Assembly (NCBI GenBank): GCA_038235165.1
Contig: JBBSUG010000011.1
Coordinates: 66,103 to 130,102 of the forward strand
Length of the DNA: 64,000 bases
DNA from: GCA-002050365 sp038235165
Lineage (GTDB): Bacteria; Acidobacteriota; Blastocatellia; Pyrinomonadales; Pyrinomonadaceae
Direction of reading: 5' to 3'
Below are positions 45,138 through 54,400 of this stretch, piece by piece (the first letter of the stretch is position 1; the number at the start of each line of letters is the position of its first letter). The translations under genes were made by a program, and so were the position numbers. The notes below the pieces were generated by a model that was not told the origin of the DNA, made no database searches, and was given only the letters and a program-made list of their open reading frames with translations.

Positions 45138-45176
45138 CGGAAAGCAATGTATTCATAATATTGCTTTCCGTATTTT
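45138..45176. terminator. Probable bidirectional terminator
   Basis: CGGAAAGCAAT (45138-45148) pairs with ATTGCTTTCCG (45160-45170); TATTTTT follows on the plus strand and TTTAATTTTTT on the minus strand. It lies between the small plus-strand gene and the convergent ferritin-like gene. Confidence 0.85.
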
Positions 45177-45198
45177 TGTATCTGACGATATTGTAATT

Positions 45199-45660
45199 TT
45201 AGCTGACTTCGCGCAAAACTATTCTTTCTGAATTAACTTTGGCGGTGCGTTCGGAAGTCAATTTTTCCAATTCTTCGACGTGAAGCTGTTCTTCGGCGAT
45301 ACGTTCTTCGAGCCAAAACTTTGTCGGTAAATCTTGCTCACCGCACGATTTCCACGCTTCCATATAACCCGCGATGGCGGCGCGTTCGAGTTCTAAATCC
45401 TGCTTGAGCATTTCCTTTAACTCGACCGATTGACGAATCATCGCCGGCTCAACCGTCGGAATTCCGCCGAGCGAAACTATTTTGTCGCCGACCGTGTGCG
45501 CGTGAGCTTGTGCTTCGTCCGCCTGCTCGCGGAAAAATCCTCTGTAAATTTCCCGCTCGATGCCCGTCACCAAATAACTGTGCTGTGAATATTGAATCAC
45601 GCCTGAAAGTTCAAGACTCAACGCACTGTTCAAATTTTCTATTAATTCCGCTCTTGCCAT
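45199..45660 (-). CDS. Ferritin-like/bacterioferritin-type protein
   Basis: 153 residues, a four-helix bundle. Helix motifs: LNSALSLELSGVIQYSQHSY (ferroxidase Glu), YRGFFREQADEAQAHAHTVGDKI (Glu and His), LKQDLELERAAIAGYMEAWKS and IAEEQLHVEELEKL (Glu/His). These give the diiron-site ligand pattern of bacterioferritin and DPS-like ferritins. Likely binds or oxidises iron in the cytoplasm. A haem-binding Met cannot be assigned. Confidence 0.88.
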   Translation of the reverse strand: MARAELIENLNSALSLELSGVIQYSQHSYLVTGIEREIYRGFFREQADEAQAHAHTVGDKIVSLGGIPTVEPAMIRQSVELKEMLKQDLELERAAIAGYMEAWKSCGEQDLPTKFWLEERIAEEQLHVEELEKLTSERTAKVNSERIVLREVS

Positions 45661-45823
45661 AATTTTCCTTTCCTATAATTAATTTTCAAGTTATTGCGAT
45701 TATACATTAAAAAACCAAAGCATCAAACTAACCCTTTTGTTTTTAATTATTTAGAATCGAAATTCATTTTCAAATTCAGCATTAATATTGTTCTTTTACA
45801 AATGACATCATTTAAAATAAAAA

Positions 45824-46573
45824 TTATGTAATTGCGCCGCCGTCAACGATGACGATTTCGCCCTGCATAAAGCTGTTGCGGTCACTCGTCATAAATGCGG
45901 CAATTTCGGCGAGTTCGGCAGGTTGTCCGACTCGTCCCTTAGAAACCCAAAAATCGTGCATTTGCAAAAGTCTTTCCGGCAGAGTGTGTCCCAAATCAGT
46001 GTCGAAAATTCCCGCCGCAATCGCATTGACCGAAACGCCGAAATTGGCGGCTTCGCGCGACAGACATTTGGTGAAACCGATCATCGCCGCTTTTGACGTG
46101 GCATAATGGACGGAAGTCGGCAGACTGCGAATTGCGCCGACGCTCGTAATATTTAAGATCGAACCGGCGCGGGCGCGAATCATTTGTTTGTAGAACGGTT
46201 TAGTGACGGCGAACAAACTGCCGACGTTGGTTTCAACAACCCAATCCCAACTTTTATCGGTCGTTGTCGCAAAATTATCCGGTTTGTTGACGGCGGCGTT
46301 ATTGACCAAAACATTGATCGCGCCCCACGCATCGAGGATTTCCCGTGCGATGCGTTTCATTCCGACGCGATCCGTGACTGACACTTTATAGGCAAGAGCG
46401 CGTCTGCCGTGCGCTTCGATTTTCGCCTTGACTTCCTCCGCCAAATCATCACGCGAATGATAATTAAAAGCGACATCCGCGCCTTCACGCGCAAAAATTT
46501 CACAGATTGCCGCCCCGATTCCCCGCGTTCCGCCTGACACGAAAGCACGTTTCCCTTCAAGTAAAAGACTCAA
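45824..46573 (-). CDS. Short-chain dehydrogenase/reductase, FabG-like
   Basis: 249 residues. Cofactor motif SGGTRGIGAAICEIFAREGADV, NNAAVNKPDNF, and the catalytic Ser-Tyr-Lys in ITSVGAIRSLPTSVHYATSKAAM. C-terminal GQPAELAEIAAFMTSDRNSFMQGEIVIVDGG is typical of 3-oxoacyl-ACP reductase-like SDRs. NAD(P)H-dependent reduction of a ketone; substrate unassigned. It lies near a diacylglycerol glycosyltransferase-like gene, so a lipid role is possible. Confidence 0.92.
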   Translation of the reverse strand: MSLLLEGKRAFVSGGTRGIGAAICEIFAREGADVAFNYHSRDDLAEEVKAKIEAHGRRALAYKVSVTDRVGMKRIAREILDAWGAINVLVNNAAVNKPDNFATTTDKSWDWVVETNVGSLFAVTKPFYKQMIRARAGSILNITSVGAIRSLPTSVHYATSKAAMIGFTKCLSREAANFGVSVNAIAAGIFDTDLGHTLPERLLQMHDFWVSKGRVGQPAELAEIAAFMTSDRNSFMQGEIVIVDGGAIT

Positions 46574-46769
46574 AATTATTCTCCAATATAATAATTATAA
46601 AAATGCGATATTAAATAAAAACTAAAAAAACTGTAATGAAATTGTGAAAAAGTAACAAGTGAGAAAAGCGAATTTTTAATTGGTTTCTGATTTTAGCTTA
46701 CTAAGCCATTTCGGTTTTGAAATATACGCTGAATATAATAACTCCTGACTAAAAACTAAAAACCAATTC

Positions 46770-47978
46770 TCAAACCTGCGCGAGATTCACCTTAATTTCC
46801 GTCGGCGCGGACAGCAGCACCGGAGGATTTTTAGGCAGCAGCGCAGAAATTTCCCTAATAATATTTTGGGTTGAATTCGGAATCGTCATCCCGATAGTCG
46901 CGGATTTCATCTGCGCGTATTTTGCCGAATCGTTGAGCAAACTTTGAATTATCGGCACGATGTCAGTCGCTTTTTCAAGCAGAATGCCCGCGCCGTGTTT
47001 GGCGATCAGTTTGACTGTTCCGGCTTCCTGCGGCATTGGCGGCGTAGTCGCGTCAGCGATAATCGGCAGGTGACACGCCAACGCTTCAAAAGTCGTCAAA
47101 CCGCCGAGTTTACTAATCATTACGTTCGCCGACTGCATCAGTTTTTCAATTTCGTCGGAATAACCGATGACCTTGACGGGAAATTTCGCACTTTTGGCAA
47201 TTTCTTCGGCTTCACGGCGTAATTCTTCATTTTTACCGGCGAGAAAAACCGCCTGCACATCTAAATCGCCGCGCACCAATTCGCGGAAAATCTGCGGGAT
47301 ATTGCCGCCGCCGACCCACCCGGCATTGACGAAAACGGTAAATTTCTCGGCATCCAGCCCGAACGCCTGCCGCGCCTTCTGAGCGGCTTTTTCATCAATT
47401 TCGTGAAACTTCGGGTTGATCGGCATTCCCGAAATTTTGATTTTTTCCGGCGCGATGCCGTAATCAACAAGTTGCCGTCGCGCGTCGTCGTTCGCTACCA
47501 AGTAGAGCGAAACTTCGTCACACGCCCAGCCCTTCCAAAAACCGTAACAAGGATCGGTAACGACGGTGACGAGCGGAATCTGTTCGGCTAAGTTCAATTC
47601 CCGCAGTATTCTGGCGATAACGTGCTGCGTCATCGGATGAACGCTGACGACGATGTGCGGACACCATTTTTCAAACTGTTCCTTGACGTAAACAACGCAG
47701 CGGTCGAGAAAAAACTTTCTCGTCTCGGGACGAAATCTATTGATCGTCCAGTAGTAATACTTCATCCAGTGCTGTTTGTTTTTCAAAATCCAATTGTATA
47801 AAACAACACCTTTCTGCGTAAATTGATGGGAATCTTCAACCGCTTTGACGATTCGCACAACCGCTGATTCGCCCTCCCAAAATTTGTGCAGACCGTCGGA
47901 CAAAGACTGTGCCGCTGAGCGATGCCCGCCGCCGGTGTCCGACGAAATTATTAGAATTTTCGGTGTATTCTGTGACAT
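46770..47978 (-). CDS. MGDG synthase-like glycosyltransferase
   Basis: 402 residues. It opens with KILIISSDTGGGHRSAAQSL, the signature of the MGDG synthase/UgtP group (processive diacylglycerol glucosyl- or galactosyltransferases). The N-terminal domain continues with YNWILKNKQHWMKYYYWTIN and HIVVSVHPMTQHVIARIL; the GT-B C-terminal half has FVNAGWVGGGNIPQIFREL, MISKLGGLTTFEALACHLPIIAD. A peripheral membrane enzyme moving sugar from a UDP-sugar to diacylglycerol is likely. It lies downstream of the radical SAM gene, beyond a terminator. Confidence 0.92.
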   Translation of the reverse strand: MSQNTPKILIISSDTGGGHRSAAQSLSDGLHKFWEGESAVVRIVKAVEDSHQFTQKGVVLYNWILKNKQHWMKYYYWTINRFRPETRKFFLDRCVVYVKEQFEKWCPHIVVSVHPMTQHVIARILRELNLAEQIPLVTVVTDPCYGFWKGWACDEVSLYLVANDDARRQLVDYGIAPEKIKISGMPINPKFHEIDEKAAQKARQAFGLDAEKFTVFVNAGWVGGGNIPQIFRELVRGDLDVQAVFLAGKNEELRREAEEIAKSAKFPVKVIGYSDEIEKLMQSANVMISKLGGLTTFEALACHLPIIADATTPPMPQEAGTVKLIAKHGAGILLEKATDIVPIIQSLLNDSAKYAQMKSATIGMTIPNSTQNIIREISALLPKNPPVLLSAPTEIKVNLAQV

Positions 47979-47986
47979 TTAACTGT

Positions 47987-48028
47987 AAAAATAAACGCGA
48001 AACTGAAAAACCAATTTCGCGTTTATTT
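47987..48028 (-). terminator. Hairpin after the radical SAM gene
   Basis: Read on the minus strand, AATAAACGCGAAAT and TTTCGCGTTTATTTTT form a stem ending in T-rich sequence, between the radical SAM stop (48039) and the glycosyltransferase start (47978). Read-through or an internal promoter is needed to express the latter. Confidence 0.75.
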
Positions 48029-48038
48029 CCAAAATCAT

Positions 48039-49202
48039 TTACGCTTTGACGGCGACGCTTTCGTTACTGCCGATATTAGCCATACTTTTCGCCGCTTTTT
48101 TCATTTGCCCTTCGAGCCGTTTGATTTGAATCAAGTGTTTCGGGTTGAGCGGCAGACTCGGATAAAAACAATTCGATTCGTGCGTGCAATGGCAGCCGTC
48201 GGCGACTTCTTTGCGGCGTTCTTTCATCAATCCGGTCTTCCACGCAGCTTGAAAATTCCAATCGTAATCGCGCAGATTCAGCACGTCCGGTTTGTTTTCG
48301 CACGAACTCAATACGCCGTTATCGTAAATCACCGCGCCCGCACTGCCCGCGTAGCATTTCAACTGCGCTTTACCCTCTTCTTTGGTTTTGGCGATTACGT
48401 CGTGCATATAAATATCCACGGCGGCTTTAAAAAAGCCTGATTTTCCGCCGTAATTATTTTTAAGGGCGGCGTTCTTCGTGTCTTCCAAAATCTGGTGCGA
48501 CAATTTTTGATACATCGTGTGGTCAAAATTTAGTTCGTTCGGATCCTTTGACGGAGGGCGAATGTAATTGATGTTAATTTTGTCAGGTTTGAGATCGTGT
48601 TTCAGGAAATCGTACCATTCAAAAATTGTGTCCTGATTAGAATTCATCACGCAGGTACAGGTTTGAATATCGAGTTTCGGATATTGTTCGCGTTTCATCT
48701 GCTGCAAAGTTCGCGCAGTGTGAATCGCTTTGTCCCAGCTTCCCTCTTTCTGGCGAATTTTTTCGTGCGGTTCCTTTACGCCGTCAATGCCGAGCGCGAC
48801 CGTCACATTCAAATTCGGACATTCGTCCATAATCCGCGCAACATCCGGGAAAATGCGCGGGTGAATCTGCCCGTTCGACATCAAATAAACCGAATCGAGT
48901 TTGTTGTTTTCATAGAACGAGCGGACGATTTCCGGCAAATCCTTGCGCGTAAACGGTTCGCCGCCGGCGAGAACGAGAACGCCGAGATTGCCGCCGAGAG
49001 TTTCGGAAATCTTGGCAATTTCGTCAGCTTTCATCTGCAATTTCTTGCGCGGACGGTCGTCAAGCTCTTCGGTGAAAAAACAGTGCGTGCAGCGCATATC
49101 GCAAACGCTCGTCACTAAAATATTCAGAAAAACCGGCGAAATCGGTCTACCGACCAGAATGCTCGCGTATCTTTTAAAAATCTCTTTTGTTGTAAAATCC
49201 AT
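48039..49202 (-). CDS. Radical SAM protein with C-terminal cysteine cluster
   Basis: 387 residues. The radical SAM cluster motif CX3CX2C is at residues 34-41 (TSVCDMRCTHCFFTEE), followed by the GGEP motif in VLVLAGGEPFTRKDLPEIVRSF. The C-terminal ~100 residues have more cysteines (LKCYAGSAGAVIYDNG, LSSCENKPDVLNL, CHCTHESNCFYPS) resembling a SPASM/twitch auxiliary cluster. Such proteins modify peptides, sugars or lipids; the substrate is not recognised and no precursor peptide gene is seen nearby. The next gene downstream is a lipid glycosyltransferase. Confidence 0.9.
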   Translation of the reverse strand: MDFTTKEIFKRYASILVGRPISPVFLNILVTSVCDMRCTHCFFTEELDDRPRKKLQMKADEIAKISETLGGNLGVLVLAGGEPFTRKDLPEIVRSFYENNKLDSVYLMSNGQIHPRIFPDVARIMDECPNLNVTVALGIDGVKEPHEKIRQKEGSWDKAIHTARTLQQMKREQYPKLDIQTCTCVMNSNQDTIFEWYDFLKHDLKPDKININYIRPPSKDPNELNFDHTMYQKLSHQILEDTKNAALKNNYGGKSGFFKAAVDIYMHDVIAKTKEEGKAQLKCYAGSAGAVIYDNGVLSSCENKPDVLNLRDYDWNFQAAWKTGLMKERRKEVADGCHCTHESNCFYPSLPLNPKHLIQIKRLEGQMKKAAKSMANIGSNESVAVKA

Positions 49203-49538
49203 TTTATATCCTTTTTCAATCAGTTCGCATTTTTGATGCAGCGACGGAACACAAGGTTTTACTTTATCTCAATTAACGGTTTGAGAGCAAGATAAAGCAA
49301 GCACTGACGGCGATTTAATGTGTCACAAAATTGTAATTTTTCGGTGTTTTCGATTTAGGCGGCTCGCACAATTCACAGCGAATCTAAGATTAGCTTGTCA
49401 AAAAGGGTCTAAACAGGTTAAATTTTCTGTGTAATCCTGTTTTTACCTATCAAACAAATGACCGGCGGCTTTTACGATTGAAAGAATGACTTTTAAGCAC
49501 TTTGACTGTTGAAAAGTCGGACAGACGAGGAGACAACT
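49203..49538. other. Gene-free divergent stretch
   Basis: 336 bases between the minus-strand radical SAM gene and the plus-strand CAP-domain gene. No repeat family, palindrome or small gene was identified. It must hold promoters for both genes. Confidence 0.5.
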
Positions 49539-50084
49539 ATGAAAATTATTCGCGGGAAAATGCTGAAAACAATAATAAAACAGATACTACCGGCAATTCT
49601 TGCGATTATTTTATTGGTATTTGCCGCCGACGCACAGGATTCCAAAATTTGTTCCGGCACCGGCGATCTGACGGAAACTGAAAAAAACCAGATTTTGGAG
49701 ATGCACAATGTCGTTCGCGCCGAATTTAAATTATCCAAACTAACTTGGGACTGCAAACTGGCGAAATACGCTCAGGAATGGGCAGACCGTGATTTTTCCG
49801 GGCATCGCCCCGATAACAATTTTGGGGAGAATTTGTTCGTGTCGGCGATGCGGAACGATTCACCATTAACCGCCGTTCACCGCTGGCTGTCGGAGAAACA
49901 GTTTTGGGATAACGGTTCAGGCGCGTGTCAAGCGGGCAGAGTCTGTACCCACTACACCCAGATGATCTGGAAGAAAACCGTCAAAGTCGGTTGCGGAATA
50001 AATCGCAATACTTCGGGAAAATGGAAAACATTCGTTGTCTGCAACTACGACCCCGCCGGAAATGAAGAAGGAGCGGCTTACTGA
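49539..50084 (+). CDS. Exported CAP-domain (SCP/PR-1) protein
   Basis: 181 residues from ATG 49539, chosen for the strong GAGGAG site just upstream and the signal peptide (KQILPAILAIILLVFAADAQ). The CAP fold shows MHNVVRAEFKLSKLTWDCKLAKYAQEWAD, the first His in FSGHRPDNNFGENLF, and the CAP1/CAP2 region VCTHYTQMIWKKTVKVGCGI followed by FVVCNYDPAGNEEG. Six cysteines suggest disulfides. Exported; CAP proteins bind lipids or act in adhesion and signalling, role here unknown. Single gene. Confidence 0.9.
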   Translation: MKIIRGKMLKTIIKQILPAILAIILLVFAADAQDSKICSGTGDLTETEKNQILEMHNVVRAEFKLSKLTWDCKLAKYAQEWADRDFSGHRPDNNFGENLFVSAMRNDSPLTAVHRWLSEKQFWDNGSGACQAGRVCTHYTQMIWKKTVKVGCGINRNTSGKWKTFVVCNYDPAGNEEGAAY

Positions 50085-50420
50085 AGGCGACTTAATGGAA
50101 TCAACGCAGTTGTTATCTGACCTGTCAAAGCAGCGCAGCACGAGAGGCGCGAACAACTTCTTTCTGCTATTTCCATTTTGAGGACGTTAGAACAGGTTGG
50201 AGCCGCAATTTTTCGACCCGCTTCAAAGTACTGTGAGTTTTTTTCACAAATGGTCTCTGTCACGAATAATTTGAGCTACTCGAATTTTTGCCGCCGATTT
50301 TCAACTCGTTAAGATCGTCCGACACATTCATAGCAGTCATCTCGATTGCGCTGCATTCACCAAAAAAACTTTGTAAATTCACCGGTTTGTTTTAGAATAT
50401 CAGCCAAAGAGGTAAAAAAA
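50085..50420. other. Gene-free stretch between exported-protein genes
   Basis: 336 bases after the CAP gene. No repeat or terminator of clear quality was seen. AAAGAGGT at its right end, eight bases before ATG 50421, is a ribosome binding site for the next gene. Confidence 0.5.
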
Positions 50421-51029
50421 ATGAAAAATACATTCTTTATCAATTGTGTTTTGTTAGTTTTCGGATTATCGGTTTTCGGGCAAACGTCGAAAGCCGACCT
50501 CAAACAACTGCAAAAAGAAGTCGGTTCGTCTATTGCGATTACTGATAAGGACGCGGCATTTCCGGCTGCAAAGACGGTGAAGATTTATTTGGCGATAAAA
50601 TATAACAAACACTCGGGCAAAGACTTCGCCGATTGGGCGGCAAAATGGAACAAAACGGAAGCCCGACAATTCGGCACCATCCAAATTGTTGACAAAGCGG
50701 CTGACGCGAACATCGTTGCCGTGCAGTTCCAACACGGTGCAGCGCGGGTCGTGCGTGAAGAATCGGCTCGGTTTAAGATCGGTAAGACGGATCCGAATGA
50801 TAGTCGGAATGACGACCGATTTATCATCAACAGCATTGGTAATTCAAATGCGCGAGTCGAAACTTCTGCCAGAGCGTTGGAATTGCCGCTTTATTCGTAT
50901 TTAATTATACGCGGACAAGATGCAAAATGGGCGGTTGATTATGCGCGGATTGATGAACGGCTCGACACCGGAGTTTTTCCTGATTTACTGCTGCAATCGG
51001 TGATCGAAGACAGATTAAAAAGCCGTTAA
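50421..51029 (+). CDS. Exported protein of unknown function
   Basis: 202 residues from ATG 50421 (AGAGGT site before it; the longer upstream frame is not used). Signal peptide KNTFFINCVLLVFGLSVFGQ. The rest (VKIYLAIKYNKHSGKDFADWAAKWNK, then VAVQFQHGAARVVREESARF and SYLIIRGQDAKWAVDYARIDE) looks like a small alpha/beta protein; not recognised. A 116-residue gene starts nine bases after its stop and may be co-transcribed. Confidence 0.7.
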   Translation: MKNTFFINCVLLVFGLSVFGQTSKADLKQLQKEVGSSIAITDKDAAFPAAKTVKIYLAIKYNKHSGKDFADWAAKWNKTEARQFGTIQIVDKAADANIVAVQFQHGAARVVREESARFKIGKTDPNDSRNDDRFIINSIGNSNARVETSARALELPLYSYLIIRGQDAKWAVDYARIDERLDTGVFPDLLLQSVIEDRLKSR

Positions 51030-51038
51030 ATTTACTGT

Positions 51039-51389
51039 TTGAGCGAAATTAATTACGACAATAAAATCTTTGCATCCGTCGCAAATTCGGCGGCGGGCGA
51101 ATTTGCGAGCGAAACGATCTTTAAATATCACCAAAAAGATGATCTTGTTTGGGCGGAATATGCGGGCGGCGCGATTCATTTAGGCACTTTGATTGCGAAA
51201 TGCGATGATGCGGGGAATCTGGAAATGCGCTATCAACATTTGAACGAAACAGGCGAATTAATGACGGGAAAATGTTTTTCAACGCCGGAGATTTTAGCGG
51301 ACGAACAAATTCGGCTGCACGAAAAATGGCAGTGGACGTGCGGAGATTTTTCCGAAGGCGAATCAATTGTCGAGAAAATAATTCGCTGA
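51039..51389 (+). CDS. Small cytoplasmic protein, of a family often labelled 'N-acetylglutamate synthase'
   Basis: 116 residues starting at TTG 51039 (no better start). Sequence NYDNKIFASVANSAAGEFASETIF, then YAGGAIHLGTLIAKCDDAGNLEMRYQHLNETGELMTGKCFSTPE, then HEKWQWTCGDFSEGESIVEKI matches a small family that databases call N-acetylglutamate synthase, although it lacks a GNAT fold and the label is doubtful. Beta-rich, no signal. Probably an operon with the exported protein gene upstream (9-base gap). Confidence 0.75.
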   Translation: MSEINYDNKIFASVANSAAGEFASETIFKYHQKDDLVWAEYAGGAIHLGTLIAKCDDAGNLEMRYQHLNETGELMTGKCFSTPEILADEQIRLHEKWQWTCGDFSEGESIVEKIIR

Positions 51390-51460
51390 AATACCGAAAA
51401 TTGTTTCTAAGAATCGTAGTTTTTCGCTAAAGTTATTGAATCATTTCAGGATTTTAATGA

Positions 51461-54400
51461 ATGAAAGAGCGGCTCACTTTAATTACAATCGCGGTTTTAG
51501 CAATCTCATTTTTCGCGTATCGCCAATCGGCGGAAAGTAAAAAATCTACCAACGAACAAGCAAATATCTCGCCGGAAATCAAACCACAATTTCGGCAGGC
51601 AACGGCGTTTGCCGTCTCCGGCAAAGTCAGCGACATCGCGCCCGCGTTGCCTGAAATCGGACTGACTAATAAAAAAAGTGCGGACGAAAAAGCCCGCGCC
51701 GTGCCGAATAAACAACCATTTCGCAAACAGATTGAAGGTCAGACACACGATAAAGATTCCGCAATAGCTGAGTTTTCCGCTGCGCCGATGCCGCCGACTT
51801 CACTTTCTTTTGACGGGATTTCAAGCGACGATTCAGCCGCCGCTTTCGGTTTTCGCATCGTGCCGCCCGACCCGAATGGCGATGTCGGACTCAATCATTA
51901 CGTCCAGTCGGTCAACGCATTGACGCGAGTTTTCAATAAAACCGGCAAACCGCTAACTCCGCCGTTTAAGTTGAGCAGCGTTTTCGCTGCGCTCGGTACG
52001 ACCTGTTCGATGCGGAACGACGGCGACCCGATTGTGCTTTACGATGCGCTGACCGACCGCTGGCTGCTCAGTCAATACTGCAATAACGCGCCGCCTTTTC
52101 GCCAATTAATTGCCGTGTCAACGACCGGCGACCCGACCGGCGCGTATTATCTTTACGAGTTTGCGATGCCGAATTTCAAGCTCAACGATTATCCGAAACT
52201 GAGCGTTTGGACGGACGCATTTTATATGTCAGCCGACAAATTTATCGGCGGCGATTATGCCGGGACGGGCGTTTTTGCGTTTGATAAATCGAAAATGCTG
52301 GCGGGCGACAAAACGGCGGACTACATTTATTTCGATCTGGCGTCGCCTTCGACAATTCGTCTGGGCGGTCTGCTGCCCGCCGATCTTGACGGTTTGAAAC
52401 CGCCGCCCAAAAATACGCCGAATATTTTTGTCGGCTACACGGCAAACGAATACGGCGACGCGCAGGACGCACTGCGGCTGTTTAACTTTCACGCCGATTT
52501 TGCAAACCCAAACAATTCGACGTTTACCGAACGTAATGAGAGTCCGATTTTAACCGCGCCGTTTGACCCGACGAGTCCGAACGGGCGCGAAGATGTTGAG
52601 CAACCGCTGCCCGGAAATAAGCTCGATTCGCAGTCAGACCGTTTAATGTATCGCGCCGCTTACCGCAATTTCGGCACACACGAATCAATCGTCATCAACC
52701 AAACCGTCAGAATCTCGCCCATCGAAGAAAATTATCGCGCCGGAGTCCGCGTTGACGAACTGCAAAATACGGGCAACGGTTTTGCGGTTCACGAACAGGC
52801 GACGCTCGGCGACGCGGCGGCGAGCCGTTGGATGGGCAGTGCGGCGCAGGATTTTCAGGGCAATACAGCCGTCGGTCACAGTTTTTCGAGCGATCAAAAA
52901 TTTCCTTCGATTTTGTATTCCGGCAAATTGGCAAGCGACCCGCCCGGACAATTTCGCGGCGAAGAAACTTTAATCGCCGGAACGGGCGTGCAGACTGGTT
53001 TCGGTTCGCGCTGGGGCGATTATACCGCGATGAATATTGACCCGGCGGACGACTGCACGTTTTGGCTGACGAATGAATATTACACGAAAAACAGTCAGAC
53101 GGAAAACCCGTACGGCTGGCTGACGCGCATCGGCAAATTCAAATTTGACGAGTGTTCAAATGCATCCCGTTCGGCGTTCGGCGGCATCGTCACCAACGCT
53201 GCGAACGGACAGCCGATTGCCGATGCGCTGGTGACGGCGAATAATGTTTTCAGCCGGCGAACTGATGCGGACGGCAGTTACGGTGAGTTAATTTTAGTTC
53301 CGAATATCTACACACTGACCGTTTCGGCAGCCGGTTTTCGTTCCCAAACAATCACAGTCACGATTAATAACGGCGAAACTTTGATAAAGAATTTCGCGCT
53401 CACACCGGCGGCGATTTTGATGGCGAACAATGACCAAATCACAGCGGAAAATTGCGCGGTCAATAATGCGATTGACGCGGGCGAAACCGTCACGCTGGAA
53501 ATTACGCTGAGCAACAGCGGCGCGAGAAATACGGAAAATTTAACCGCCGTGTTATTGCCGACGGGCGGCGCAATCAATCCGGGTCAGCCGCAAAATTACG
53601 GCGCATTAGAGACGAACGGCAATAGAGTTTCGCGCCCGTTCACCTTCACCGCCAGCCCGAATTTGCACTGCGGCGCGGCGATCATTCTAACTTTTCAGTT
53701 AAACGACGGAGCGGAAAATCTCGGCACGACATCAATCAACTTGAACGTCGGTGCGCCGCGTTTTGCGCTACGCGAAAACTTTGACAATGTGAATTCGCCG
53801 AATCTGCCGAACGGGTGGACGACTTCAGCAAGCGGCGCGGAGCAGATTTGGACGACTTCAAAAAATGCTTTTGATTCAACGCCGAATTCCGCATTTTCGC
53901 TCGCGCCAAGTCAAATCGGCATCAATCAACTAACTTCGCCCGCTTTTCAAATCGCTTCCGACAACGCCGAACTGACCTTTCGCCAGCGTTACGATTTGGA
54001 AACGACATTTTTGCGTAATCAGCTTTACGACGGGGGCGTTCTGGAAATAAAAATTGGCAATGTCGGCAGATTTCAGGATATTATATCGGCGGGCGGCACA
54101 TTTGAAACGGGCGGTTACGACGGCACGATCAGCGGTTGTTGTCAAAATCCACTCTCCGGCAGAGCGGCGTGGTCGGGCAAAAGCGGGGTCAATCAAACGC
54201 CCGAATTTATCACGACCAAAGTTAAACTTCCGGCTTCATTGGCGGGCAAAAAGGTACAGCTTCGCTGGCGCGTCGGCACTGATAACGGCACGTCGCGCGA
54301 AGGACAGTATGTTGATGATGTGACTGTCGCCGACGGTTTTGAATGCGCTTGTCAAACAAATGTCAAAAGCACTGCGCCGTTTGATTTTGACGGCGACGGT

